From an uncultured Rothia sp. (GTDB lineage: Bacteria > Actinomycetota > Actinomycetes > Actinomycetales > Micrococcaceae): 56,820 nucleotides of DNA. Each line of letters opens with the position of its first letter. Position 1 is the stretch's first letter. Below are positions 1 through 8,457 of this stretch, one piece after another. Location: assembly GCA_946221065.1 (NCBI GenBank), contig CAMIIO010000014.1, positions 1 to 56,820 of the forward strand, read 5' to 3'. Both the position numbers and the translations under genes were made by a program. The notes under the pieces were generated by a model. The model did no database searches, was not told the DNA's origin, and saw only the letters and a list, made by a program, of their open reading frames with translations.

Positions 1-10
1 CTCCCCGCGC

Positions 11-83
11 GCGGTACCTACCGCAAAAAGTGTTTTATCGCGCAAAAAATACGCGATAAAGCTCGTTTTACGGTAGGTACCGC
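11..83. repeat. Nested inverted repeat at window edge
   Basis: Two 13-base arms (11-23 and 71-83) are exact reverse complements. A second pair, TTTATCGCG (34-42) and CGCGATAAA (52-60), lies inside. Each outer arm is itself almost palindromic (CGGTA-GG-TACCG). The whole can fold into one long stem. It lies beyond the 5S rRNA terminator, so it may belong to the next gene off the left edge, as a terminator or an intergenic repeat. Function not known. Confidence 0.6.
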
Positions 84-249
84 AAAACGAACAAGACCTG
101 GCGGTAGAATCCAAACCAGAAAACTAGAAACCCCGCCCCCAACAAATCTCAAAACCCCAGAACCTCAGAACCCCCGGAATCCCAGAACAGGGTGATAGAA
201 CAAAAAGTGTGTCCCCAAAACCCAAAGCCCCAGAATAAACACAAAGCAC

Positions 250-295
250 AAAAAAAGAGAGAAGCCCCAATCCTCAACGGACCAGAGCTTCTCTC
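250..295 (-). terminator. Intrinsic terminator of the 5S/tRNA transcript
   Basis: On the minus strand GAGAGAAGC (295-287) pairs with GCTTCTCTC (265-257) and is followed by a run of T (256-250). It starts about ten bases after the 3' end of the 5S rRNA, so it should end the tRNA-Ile/DLW-39/tRNA-Ala/5S transcript. Bases 84-249 hold nothing I can name. Confidence 0.8.
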
Positions 296-305
296 AGAAA
301 AATAG

Positions 306-423
306 TTCGGCGATGACCTACTCTCCCACACCGTCCCCAGTGCAGTACCATCGGCCCTAGGAGGCTTAGCTTCCGGGTTCGGGATGGAGCCGGGCGTTTC
401 CCTCTAGGTATAATCACCGAAAC
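306..423 (-). rRNA. 5S ribosomal RNA (solitary copy)
   Basis: The minus strand reads GTTTCGGTG at the 5' end, then the conserved cores CGCCCGG, CCGAACCCGGAAGCTAAG and GATGGTACTGC, and closes with GGTGTGGGAGAGTAGG and a 3' end complementary to the 5' end. This is a complete 5S rRNA of about 118 nt; ends are uncertain by a few bases. No 16S or 23S sequence is present. The gene begins about one base after the last encoded base of tRNA-Ala, so it is probably cut from a joint precursor by tRNA 3' processing and 5S maturation. Confidence 0.9.
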
Positions 424-424
424 G

Positions 425-497
425 TGGAGGCGAGGGGACTCGAACCCCTAACCCCCTGCTTGCAAAGCAGGTGCGCTACCAATTGCGCCACGCCCCC
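425..497 (-). tRNA. tRNA-Ala (TGC anticodon)
   Basis: A full cloverleaf on the minus strand: acceptor stem GGGGGCG pairs with CGCCTCC and includes the G3:U70 pair that identifies alanine tRNA. The anticodon stem CCTGC/GCAGG holds anticodon TGC, and the T-loop reads GGTTCGAGTCC. The discriminator is A (425). CCA is not encoded. The order tRNA-Ile, DLW-39, tRNA-Ala downstream of gyrA is common in actinobacteria. Confidence 0.95.
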
Positions 498-519
498 TCG
501 GTGGGAACTCTATTGAGTT

Positions 520-636
520 TTAAATGGAATCCGTGGATTCCTGCCAAGAGTTTTTATTCTCTTGATTTTCTTTCACTTTTTGTGCCGCAAGCAAACTTGC
601 CGCCGTAGCTACTAGAACTACGAGTGCCTTTTTCAT
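520..636 (-). CDS. DLW-39 family small protein
   Basis: A 38-residue reading frame between tRNA-Ile and tRNA-Ala. It starts with ATG at 636, four bases after a strong AAGGAG ribosome binding site, and ends with TAA at 520-522. The protein begins MKKALVVLVATAASLLAAQ, one hydrophobic segment (about residues 4-18), followed by a charged K/E/N-rich stretch and a tail with S-W-Q-E-S-T-D. Size, location between these two tRNAs and the tail layout (Trp followed by an acidic/Thr/Asp stretch) match the DLW-39 family of actinobacterial micro-proteins, whose role is unknown. The Asp-Leu before Trp of the family name is Asn-Ser here. Likely a single-pass membrane peptide made from the tRNA transcript. 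It is too short for most gene callers. Confidence 0.8.
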   Translation of the reverse strand: MKKALVVLVATAASLLAAQKVKENQENKNSWQESTDSI

Positions 637-657
637 AGAACTCCTTGAAGTGAAAAG

Positions 658-731
658 TGGGCGTACCAGGATTTGAACCTGGGACCTCTACATTATCAGT
701 GTAGCGCTCTAACCAACTGAGCTATACGCCC
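658..731 (-). tRNA. tRNA-Ile (GAT anticodon)
   Basis: A minus-strand cloverleaf with acceptor stem GGGCGTA/TACGCCC, D-arm AGCTCAGTTGGTTAGAGC, anticodon stem-loop CTACACTGATAATGTAG with anticodon GAT, and T-arm CCAGGTTCAAATCCTGG. The discriminator is A (658). CCA is not encoded. It is the first gene of the small tRNA/DLW-39/5S cluster downstream of the gyrA-DUF3566 unit. Confidence 0.95.
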
Positions 732-860
732 TCACTTGCCCCTTAGGACGAAATAAAACTCTACACGAGTTTAGGGAACTATCCAAATTGAAACCTAGTG
801 TTCCCTATCACATTTATTGTAGGCTTCTATCCACTCCGTCAGGGCAAGAAAATTTTTGAT

Positions 861-1394
861 CTAGTCATCCGTCAAAGTCAAGCTCACGCCACCTACCAAC
901 TTGGCCGCGATGTTATACAACATGGCGCAAACTACACCCAAAAGCGTAAAGAGCACCACATTGATAACCGACAAAATGGTGGTGTACAAAGCAATCTGCC
1001 CCAACGAAAGAATCTCGGAAATATCAATATGGTTTCCCGTAGTACCCAGCATGGTTAGCATATCGTTGATGCCGTCAAAAGCTCCCGTAGCCTGCAAAAC
1101 CAGCCACAGCACCACCGAAGCAACAACCAGCACAATACCCACAGCCACAGACAGCAGGAACATCAGCTTGGCAACTGACCAGGTATCAACCTTTGCCACA
1201 ACCAGGCGTGCGCGGCGAATTTTAGACCGAGGTGCCGGACGAACCAGCGGCTTATTACGATATGCCGCCGAACGAGTGCCATTACGATTCCCCGCGCGCT
1301 GTTGCGGACGTCGCCCCTGAGACCCTGACTGTTGCCGAGAAGCCGGTCGCTTAGCAGCACCGGGTCGCTGAGCACCTGTTGATGGTACGCTCAC
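861..1394 (-). CDS. DUF3566 membrane protein
   Basis: A 177-residue protein. Residues 1-68 are basic and rich in Arg, Gln, Ser, Pro and Gly (predicted disordered, cytoplasmic). Two hydrophobic segments follow at about 74-102 and 133-160, separated by a short loop with a G-T-T-G-N turn. This is the layout of the DUF3566 family, encoded directly after gyrA in many actinobacteria; its function is not established, although the context suggests a link with cell envelope or division. The GTG start at 1394 shares its G with the gyrA TAG stop, and GGAGG inside the gyrA end serves as binding site, so translation is coupled to gyrA. Confidence 0.88.
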   Translation of the reverse strand: MSVPSTGAQRPGAAKRPASRQQSGSQGRRPQQRAGNRNGTRSAAYRNKPLVRPAPRSKIRRARLVVAKVDTWSVAKLMFLLSVAVGIVLVVASVVLWLVLQATGAFDGINDMLTMLGTTGNHIDISEILSLGQIALYTTILSVINVVLFTLLGVVCAMLYNIAAKLVGGVSLTLTDD

Positions 1395-4057
1395 TAGTTA
1401 CCTCCGTGTGAGTTTGAATCAGTCAGGCTCGCTGAGGCAGCATCCTGCTCCTGATGAACGTCTTCTAACGGTACTTCATTATCCACCGCTACGTCGGATT
1501 CTACGGGGTTTTCTTGCGTAGACTCATCTTCAGCTGTGGCTTCTTCTAGGTTGCGATCTTGATTGCGGGCAACTCCCACGATGTGATCTCCCTTCGCAGG
1601 CTTTGCAAAAATCACACCCATCGTATCGCGACCCTTAGCAGGTACTTCCGCAACCGAGGTGCGTACCACCTTGCCGGATTGCATGACTACTAGAACTTCG
1701 TCATCCTCCTCAACAATAAGACCACCTACAAGATCCCCGCGATCTTCAGCGAGTTTAGCCACCTTAATACCCAAGCCGCCACGGCCCTGGGTGCGGTATT
1801 CATCAACCTTGGAGCGTTTGGCGTAGCCACCTTCGGTGACAATAAAAACATAAGAGTCGTCGGATACTACGTTCATGCTCAGTAGCTGATCATCATCACG
1901 GAACTTCATGCCTGCCACACCGGAGGTTGCCCGCCCCATGGGGCGCAAGGCGTCATCACTGGCGGTAAAGCGGAGCGACTGCCCCTTTCGGGAAATCAGC
2001 ATGAGGTCATCGTTGGCAGAAGCGAGAGCGGCAGAAACGAGCTCATCGCCCTCACGCAGGTTGATTGCAATGACGCCGGCGGTGCGGTTGGTGTCATAGT
2101 CAGAAAGACGTGACTTCTTCACCAAACCACCCTTGGTAGCAAGAACCAGATAGGGGGCGTCCTCGTAGGATTTCAGTTCCATCACCTGAGCAATAGTCTC
2201 TTCCGGCTGGAACGCCAGCAGATTAGCCACATGCTGTCCCTTGGCGTCGCGTCCGGCCTCAATCAGCTCATAAGCCTTGGTGCGGTACACCCGTCCCAGG
2301 TTGGTGAAGAACAGAATCCAGTTATGCGTGGTAGTCACAAAGAAGTGTTCAACGACGTCGTCGCCGCGTAGCGATGCGCCCTTAATACCCTTGCCGCCGC
2401 GGTGCTGCGAACGGTACTGATCCGAACGGGTACGCTTCACGTAGCCGCCGCGGGTAATGGTAACCACCATTTCCTCTTCAGGAATGAGGTCTTCCATCGA
2501 CATATCGCCGTCGTAACCCATAAGGATCTTGGTACGACGCTCGTCGCCAAAACGATTGACAATATCCGCAAGTTCTTCCGAGATAATCTGACGCTGGCGA
2601 TCTTCGGAGGCAATAATCTCGTTGTATTCAGCGATCAAACGCATCAGTTCGTCATGACGGTCCTGAATCTTCTGACGCTCCAGCGCCGCCAGACGGCGAA
2701 GCTGCATGTTCAAAATCGCCTGAGCCTGAGCTTCGTCAATATCTAGCAGTTCCATTAAGCCGGTTCGTGCTTCGTCCACAGTGGGGGAGCGACGGATCAA
2801 CGCAATTACCTCATCCAGCGCGTCCAACGCTTTGAGAAGACCGCGCAGAATATGTGCTTCTTCCTCAGCCTGGCGCAGACGATACTTGGTGCGGCGCACA
2901 ATAACTTCCATCTGGTGATTGACCCAGTGGCGGATAAACGCATCGAGCGAAAGCGTGCGGGGTACGCCGTCCACAATCGCCAGCATATTTGCCGAAAAGT
3001 TTTCTTGAAGCTGCGTGTGCTTATATAGATTGTTCAGTACAACCTTTGCCACGGCGTCGCGCTTAAGCACAATCACCAGACGCTGGCCGGTACGACCGGA
3101 GGTTTCGTCGCGTAGATCGGCGATACCGGTGATTTTGCCGTCCTTTACCAGATCCGCGATTTTAATAGCGAGATTGTCCGGGTTTGCCTGGTATGGCAGT
3201 TCGGTCACAACCAAGCAGGTGCGTCCCTGAATTTCCTCCACATTGACGACGGCTCGCATGGTAATCGAGCCGCGGCCAGTACGGTAGGCGTCCTCGATGC
3301 CCTTTCGACCCAAAATCGTAGCGCCAGTGGGGAAGTCGGGGCCTTTAATGCGCTGCAGGAGCGCTTCCAGCAATTCTTCATTGGTGGCTTCGGGGTTCTT
3401 CAAGAACCATTCCACGCCTTCAGCAACCTCGGTGAGGTTGTGTGGCGGAATGTTGGTTGCCATACCGACGGCGATGCCGGAGGAGCCGTTGATGAGCAGG
3501 TTGGGAATACGCGAGGGCAGAACGGTAGGTTCCTGGTTCTTGCCGTCGTAGTTGTCCTGGAAATCTACGGTATCTTCGTGGATGTCTCGCACCATTTCGA
3601 GTGCGAGTGGAGCCATCTTAGTTTCGGTGTAGCGCGGTGCCGCGGCGCCATCATTACCGGGGGAACCAAAGTTGCCCTGTCCTAATGCCAGCGGGTAGCG
3701 CATGGTCCACGGCTGGATAAGACGTACCAGGGTGTCGTAAATAGCCGAGTCACCGTGTGGGTGGTACTGACCCATTACTTCACCGACCACGCGCGCGCAC
3801 TTGTTAAAGGATCGCTCGGGGCGGTAGCCGCCGTCGTACATTGCGTAGATTACGCGACGGTGTACGGGTTTGAGGCCATCACGCACGTCCGGTAGCGCGC
3901 GGCCAATAATGACCGCCATGGCGTAGTCGAGGTAGGAGCGTTCCATCTCGGCACGCAGGTCTACGCGGTTGATGCGTCCGTGGATACCTACGGGGTCTTC
4001 TGCCACGATTTCACCTTCTACCGGCTCGGTAGGTTCGTTCTGATTTTCATCGCTCAT
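1394..4057 (-). CDS. gyrA: DNA gyrase subunit A
   Basis: An 887-residue protein. GyrA cuts and rejoins DNA in the A2B2 gyrase that introduces negative supercoils. The N-terminal winged-helix/tower core carries the catalytic Tyr143 (in PRYTETKM). The quinolone-resistance region reads HGDSAIYDT with Ser104 and Asp108 (E. coli Ser83 and Asp87), the usual sensitive residues. The C-terminal beta-pinwheel has the GyrA box as QHRGGKG. The last ~60 residues are an acidic, Ser/Glu/Asp-rich tail. The N-terminus (about 25 residues before the core) is also acidic. It lies 81 bases downstream of gyrB and overlaps DUF3566 by one base, so gyrB-gyrA-DUF3566 is likely one transcript. Confidence 0.98.
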   Translation of the reverse strand: MSDENQNEPTEPVEGEIVAEDPVGIHGRINRVDLRAEMERSYLDYAMAVIIGRALPDVRDGLKPVHRRVIYAMYDGGYRPERSFNKCARVVGEVMGQYHPHGDSAIYDTLVRLIQPWTMRYPLALGQGNFGSPGNDGAAAPRYTETKMAPLALEMVRDIHEDTVDFQDNYDGKNQEPTVLPSRIPNLLINGSSGIAVGMATNIPPHNLTEVAEGVEWFLKNPEATNEELLEALLQRIKGPDFPTGATILGRKGIEDAYRTGRGSITMRAVVNVEEIQGRTCLVVTELPYQANPDNLAIKIADLVKDGKITGIADLRDETSGRTGQRLVIVLKRDAVAKVVLNNLYKHTQLQENFSANMLAIVDGVPRTLSLDAFIRHWVNHQMEVIVRRTKYRLRQAEEEAHILRGLLKALDALDEVIALIRRSPTVDEARTGLMELLDIDEAQAQAILNMQLRRLAALERQKIQDRHDELMRLIAEYNEIIASEDRQRQIISEELADIVNRFGDERRTKILMGYDGDMSMEDLIPEEEMVVTITRGGYVKRTRSDQYRSQHRGGKGIKGASLRGDDVVEHFFVTTTHNWILFFTNLGRVYRTKAYELIEAGRDAKGQHVANLLAFQPEETIAQVMELKSYEDAPYLVLATKGGLVKKSRLSDYDTNRTAGVIAINLREGDELVSAALASANDDLMLISRKGQSLRFTASDDALRPMGRATSGVAGMKFRDDDQLLSMNVVSDDSYVFIVTEGGYAKRSKVDEYRTQGRGGLGIKVAKLAEDRGDLVGGLIVEEDDEVLVVMQSGKVVRTSVAEVPAKGRDTMGVIFAKPAKGDHIVGVARNQDRNLEEATAEDESTQENPVESDVAVDNEVPLEDVHQEQDAASASLTDSNSHGGN

Positions 4058-4138
4058 AAGAGTTTTTCCGTCTCTTTCGCATTCCTTGATTTATATTCCT
4101 TGAACGTTATATAACGTGTGAGATATGAGGATAAACCC

Positions 4139-6169
4139 CTAGATATCAAGGAATCGGATGTCTTTTGCGTTCTGCTGAATGAACTCACGGCGAGATTCAA
4201 CGTCCTCACCCATGAGTACCGAGAACACCTGATCTGCCGCGGCGGCGTCGTCCATAGTTACCTGCAAAAGGGTACGAGTCTCGGGATTCATGGTAGTGTC
4301 CCACAGCTCGGTGTAATCCATCTCACCCAGACCCTTGTATCGCTGAATACCGTTATCCTTGGGAACACGCTTACCATTAGCAGCACCACGCGCTAAGGCC
4401 TCATCGCGCTCCGCATCGGAAAAAACATACTCGTGCGGCGCGTTGGACCATTTGATACGGTACAGCGGAGGCTGAGCCAAATACACGTATCCAGCTTCAA
4501 TCAGCGGGCGCATAAAGCGGAACACTAGTGTCAGCAGCAAGGTAGTAATATGCTGGCCGTCCACGTCCGCGTCCGCCATCAGCACCACCTTGTGATAACG
4601 TGCCTTTTCAATATTGAAATCCTCACCGATACCGGCACCAAAGGCAGTAATCATTGCCTGGATTTCCTGGTTAGACAGCGCGCGGTCAAGGCGAGCGCGC
4701 TCCACATTCAGAATCTTTCCGCGCAACGGCAAAATCGCCTGTGTCTCGGGATTGCGCCCCTGCACAGCAGAACCACCCGCAGAGTCACCCTCCACCAGGT
4801 AAATCTCGGAGATTGACGGATCTTTGGAGGAACAGTCCTTGAGCTTACCGGGCATTGAGCCAGTCTCTAGCAGACCTTTACGGCGGGTGGTTTCACGTGC
4901 CTTACGAGCCGCAATACGAGCAGAGGCCGCCGTAATTGCCCGACGAATCACCTCTTTAGCAATCTGCGGGTTACGATCGAACCAGTCGCCTAGCTGATCG
5001 GTCATAATACGCTGCACAAAAGCTTTCGCTTCCGAGTTACCCAGCTTGGTTTTGGTCTGACCTTCAAATTGCGGTTCGGAAAGCTTCACTGAGACGACGG
5101 CGGTAAGTCCCTCGCGCACGTCTTCACCGGTGAGGTTATCATCCTTATCTCGCAATAACTTGTTATCTCGGGCATAGCGATTCACCATCGAAGTCAGCGC
5201 GGTACGGAAGCCTTCTTCGTGCGTACCGCCCTCGTGAGTGTTGATGGTGTTGGCGTAGGTGTGTACCGATTCCTTATAGGAGCTGGTCCACTGCATTGCC
5301 ACCTCAAGGCTCATCATGCGCTCAGTATCTTCGGACTCAAAGGCAATGATTTCCTCGTTGACCACATCCAGCTTTTTGGAAGTGTTCAAGAAGTCCACGT
5401 AGTCCAATAGACCCTGCTCATAGCGGTAGGTGACGGCTTTGAAACCTTCCTCAGAGGCACCTACCTGGTTGAGTTCGCGCTTCTTTGCTTCTTCCTCAGC
5501 GCCGGCAACCTCATCGGTTTCTAGCATTTCGCGCTCGTCGGTCAGCGAGATGGTAAGGCCCTTGTTCAAGAACGCCATCTGCTGAAAACGTGCGCGCAGA
5601 GTTTCAAAATCAAATTCTACGGTGTCGAAAATAGTGGGATCGGGCCAGAACGTCTGGGTAGTACCGGTTTCGTCGGTTGGGTTGCCCTGGGTGAGCTGGT
5701 TCTGCGTATGCCCACCGTTAGCGAAAGAGATATTCCATTCAAAGCCCTGACGGCGTACCTGGGTTTCCACACGGGTAGAAAGCGCATTCACCACCGAGAT
5801 ACCCACGCCGTGTAGACCACCGGATACGGCGTACCCGCCGCCGCCAAATTTACCGCCGGCATGCAGAATCGTCATGACGACCTCGACGGTAGGCTTATGC
5901 TCGGTGGGGTGTTCATCCACGGGAATACCACGGCCGTTATCGCTGACACGTACCGCGCCATCTTCTAAAATAGTGACCTCAATGTGGTCTGCGTAGCCGG
6001 CGAGCGCCTCGTCAACAGAGTTATCGACAACCTCGTAGACCAGGTGATGCAGTCCGCGCTCATTGGTTGAACCAATGTACATGCCCGGACGCTTACGCAC
6101 CGCTTCCAGGCCTTCCAGCACGGTAATATCGGCAGCACCGTATTCGTGAGGTGTTTCTTCAGTTGCCAC
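4139..6169 (-). CDS. gyrB: DNA gyrase subunit B
   Basis: A 676-residue ATPase subunit of gyrase. The GHKL ATP-binding domain shows EVVDNSVDEA, the DNGRGIPVD loop and GGLHGVGISVVNALS. The transducer domain follows, then the TOPRIM domain with EGDSAGGSA and DADVDG metal-binding acids, and the C-terminal IQRYKGLGEM motif that contacts GyrA. Length is normal for actinobacteria. Translation starts with GTG at 6169, preceded by GAGGAG at a proper distance. It is the first gene of the gyrB-gyrA-DUF3566 group. Confidence 0.98.
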   Translation of the reverse strand: MATEETPHEYGAADITVLEGLEAVRKRPGMYIGSTNERGLHHLVYEVVDNSVDEALAGYADHIEVTILEDGAVRVSDNGRGIPVDEHPTEHKPTVEVVMTILHAGGKFGGGGYAVSGGLHGVGISVVNALSTRVETQVRRQGFEWNISFANGGHTQNQLTQGNPTDETGTTQTFWPDPTIFDTVEFDFETLRARFQQMAFLNKGLTISLTDEREMLETDEVAGAEEEAKKRELNQVGASEEGFKAVTYRYEQGLLDYVDFLNTSKKLDVVNEEIIAFESEDTERMMSLEVAMQWTSSYKESVHTYANTINTHEGGTHEEGFRTALTSMVNRYARDNKLLRDKDDNLTGEDVREGLTAVVSVKLSEPQFEGQTKTKLGNSEAKAFVQRIMTDQLGDWFDRNPQIAKEVIRRAITAASARIAARKARETTRRKGLLETGSMPGKLKDCSSKDPSISEIYLVEGDSAGGSAVQGRNPETQAILPLRGKILNVERARLDRALSNQEIQAMITAFGAGIGEDFNIEKARYHKVVLMADADVDGQHITTLLLTLVFRFMRPLIEAGYVYLAQPPLYRIKWSNAPHEYVFSDAERDEALARGAANGKRVPKDNGIQRYKGLGEMDYTELWDTTMNPETRTLLQVTMDDAAAADQVFSVLMGEDVESRREFIQQNAKDIRFLDI

Positions 6170-6536
6170 AGGTTTAGGCTCCTCATATAAGATTTAGCGC
6201 CCTGCCACATCGCCTAGGGGTTTCCCTCAGGTCATACAAAGATACTCTGCTCGTTTTTAGAACTTTACGCAGGTGAGCGCGAGGTTAGTTCCATCAACAT
6301 ATCGAGCGCAGTTTGTTAGGGGAGAGCGCAATACATTTAACTCCAATTCTACCGGAGAAGAGCCTTAAATTAGCTACTTGGTGAAGTTATTGGGACTCTA
6401 TCTACGATTATTCAGCCGCAGATGGGTGATTTAAGGCGCTGAGGGGTCTTTCAGGTAGGTACACCCTCTTGCTTAAGCACCCGCCCTAGAATCAAAATAC
6501 AAGCCAACAACCCACCAGAAAACCAGAGGTGAAGGC
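6170..6536. other. Intergenic region upstream of gyrB
   Basis: This 367-base gap between gyrB and the DUF721 gene should hold the gyrB promoter on the minus strand. I see no open reading frame with a good start, no RNA gene and no strong terminator. No promoter boxes are clear enough to name. Confidence 0.4.
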
Positions 6537-7145
6537 TTACCCGTAAGTGTCCCTCGGTCCACGTCCGTGCGGCGCCACAAATCTACCGCGCTTCCACTGC
6601 GGAGTCTGTGGGCCTAATACCTGTATTTTTTGGACGATTCCCTCACCTAGCTCCCGGCGAAAAGTTTGTAGCACTTCCCCTCGCATCAGCTTTACTTGGG
6701 TGGCCCAGGCCGTTGAATCGCAGCGCACAGTCAGCACCCCGTCAATAAACCCCTCTGGTTTGACGTGTTGAGCGAATTGCGCGCCCATCAAATCATCCCA
6801 GCGAGAGAGTACCGAGGACACCGCGATCGGCTCCTTCCAGCCGAGCTCCGCAATATACCGGTGAATTATCCAACTCAGCTCTTGCGGATCTCGCGGCGAT
6901 TTATGTGCCCCCGTATAGCCACCCAGCACTCGCGGATCCCCCTCACTCACATAACGGCGAGGAACTTTCTGTCCGGGTGCGGCAGACATCACCGCACCAA
7001 AATCCTTAAGAATCTTCTGCGCGGCAGCACCTTGCACTCTACCTTCACCGCGTGCCGCGGCAGCTAGCCGTAGCCGATTTAACAAGGCGGCAGGAGCGTC
7101 CACCACATATTCACCGTGTGTGTGCTTTTCCGGCAGATTATGCAT
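6537..7145 (-). CDS. DciA-like DUF721 protein
   Basis: A 202-residue protein. The C-terminal half (about residues 85-180) is a DUF721/DciA domain with WIIHRYIAELGWKEPIAVSS and RCDSTAWATQVKLM. DciA proteins help load the replicative helicase in bacteria without DnaC, and the mycobacterial homologue in the same position (Rv0004) has been tied to DnaB. The N-terminal half is Ala/Arg-rich and variable. The gene follows recF with a short gap, giving the classical order dnaA-dnaN-recF-DUF721-gyrB. Helicase loading is inferred from family and context. Confidence 0.88.
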   Translation of the reverse strand: MHNLPEKHTHGEYVVDAPAALLNRLRLAAAARGEGRVQGAAAQKILKDFGAVMSAAPGQKVPRRYVSEGDPRVLGGYTGAHKSPRDPQELSWIIHRYIAELGWKEPIAVSSVLSRWDDLMGAQFAQHVKPEGFIDGVLTVRCDSTAWATQVKLMRGEVLQTFRRELGEGIVQKIQVLGPQTPQWKRGRFVAPHGRGPRDTYG

Positions 7146-7201
7146 ACCTCTCGCCCCCTCGTAGCCGTGATGTGTAGTGCTCAGGATGTGAAGAAAACTT
7201 C

Positions 7202-8419
7202 TCAGCTTTCCTCAGGTGTTGCACGAAGAGCCGGCTGAGCCTCACCGCCGGAATTATCGTCATCGTAAGTAGCTTGCCCCGAAGAAACATGCACAATGGC
7301 AAGGTCATCTCCCAGTTCTTCGGGAATATCCGTGGACACAGCGCAGGTCACTAACACCTGTTCAGCTCGCGCCACCATTGTCCCCAACCTGTGACGACGC
7401 GCGGCGTCCAACTCCGCGAACACATCGTCAAGGATGAGGATAGGGGAGGAGCCAGGAGAATCATCATCGGCTAAATGAACGTACCACGAGCCCACGCGCA
7501 GGGCGAGAGCCAAAGACCAAGTTTCCCCGTGAGAAGCGAATCCACGCGCGGGAATCCCACCCAGGTAAAGAGCCAACTCATCACGATGCGGACCTACCAA
7601 GGTTAGTCCACGGTCAATTTCTTCGCTCTGTTTTTCTTCAATCCCGGCTAGCATAGCGCGGTAAATATCCTCCACACTCATCAGCGCAGCACGCGGCAGC
7701 ACAGCCTCAGAAATCTGCGGAAAAATCGTAGACTCGTAGCTAACACTCACGTCCTTGGCTCCGTCGGTTAGCTCCGCGTAGGCTCGCTGAACCTGCGGTA
7801 ATGCCAACGCTAAAACCCGCAACCGAGCCTGCAACACATACGCGCCAGCGCGAGCAAGCTGGTCATTAAAGACGGTGAGTGTACTCAAATCATTTTCTTC
7901 AGACCGGGACTTTCGCATGGATTTCAGCAGAGAATTGCGTTGCCGTAGTACCTTCTCATATTCCGAAAGATACGCAGACACACTCGGACGCAAAGCCACC
8001 GCCAGCTGATCTAAAAAACCACGCCGATACGCCGGTTCCCCCTTGACTAACTGTAAATCTTCGGGAGAAAACAGTACGGTAGAGACGATACCCAGCGCTT
8101 CGCGCGCTCGCACCGGCGCCGCACGGTTAATGCGCACCCGATTGCTCTTGCCCGGAGAAATTTCAAACTCGCACACTGTCTGCTGCGAAGCTCTCACCAC
8201 GCGCGTTCTAATGAAAGCACGAGGGGCACCCACACGCACCAGCGGAGCATCATGGCTCACCCGGTGTGAGCTCAGGTTTGCGGTGTAATCAATGGCTTCA
8301 ACAATGTTGGTTTTACCCACCCCATTAGAGCCTAAAAACACCGTGACACCGGGCTTCAACGGTAGATTTAACAGCGGGTACGTGCGATAGTCCAGCAAAG
8401 AAATGTGGTCTATATACAC
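7202..8419 (-). CDS. recF: DNA replication/repair protein RecF
   Basis: A 405-residue SMC-like ATPase that helps load RecA at single-strand gaps. Walker A is GSNGVGKTN (near residue 30), the ABC-type signature region is LVGPHRDEL, and Walker B is ILILDDVFAELD. Middle residues form the usual lobe II with an Arg/Lys-rich coiled stretch. The C-terminus ends in an acidic, Ser/Gly/Ala-rich tail. It begins with GTG at 8419, preceded by GAGAGGA, 38 bases downstream of dnaN, consistent with a dnaN-recF transcript. Confidence 0.97.
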   Translation of the reverse strand: MYIDHISLLDYRTYPLLNLPLKPGVTVFLGSNGVGKTNIVEAIDYTANLSSHRVSHDAPLVRVGAPRAFIRTRVVRASQQTVCEFEISPGKSNRVRINRAAPVRAREALGIVSTVLFSPEDLQLVKGEPAYRRGFLDQLAVALRPSVSAYLSEYEKVLRQRNSLLKSMRKSRSEENDLSTLTVFNDQLARAGAYVLQARLRVLALALPQVQRAYAELTDGAKDVSVSYESTIFPQISEAVLPRAALMSVEDIYRAMLAGIEEKQSEEIDRGLTLVGPHRDELALYLGGIPARGFASHGETWSLALALRVGSWYVHLADDDSPGSSPILILDDVFAELDAARRHRLGTMVARAEQVLVTCAVSTDIPEELGDDLAIVHVSSGQATYDDDNSGGEAQPALRATPEES

Positions 8420-8457
8420 GTGATCCTCTCAACATCACCACCCACGCGGGGAGCTAT

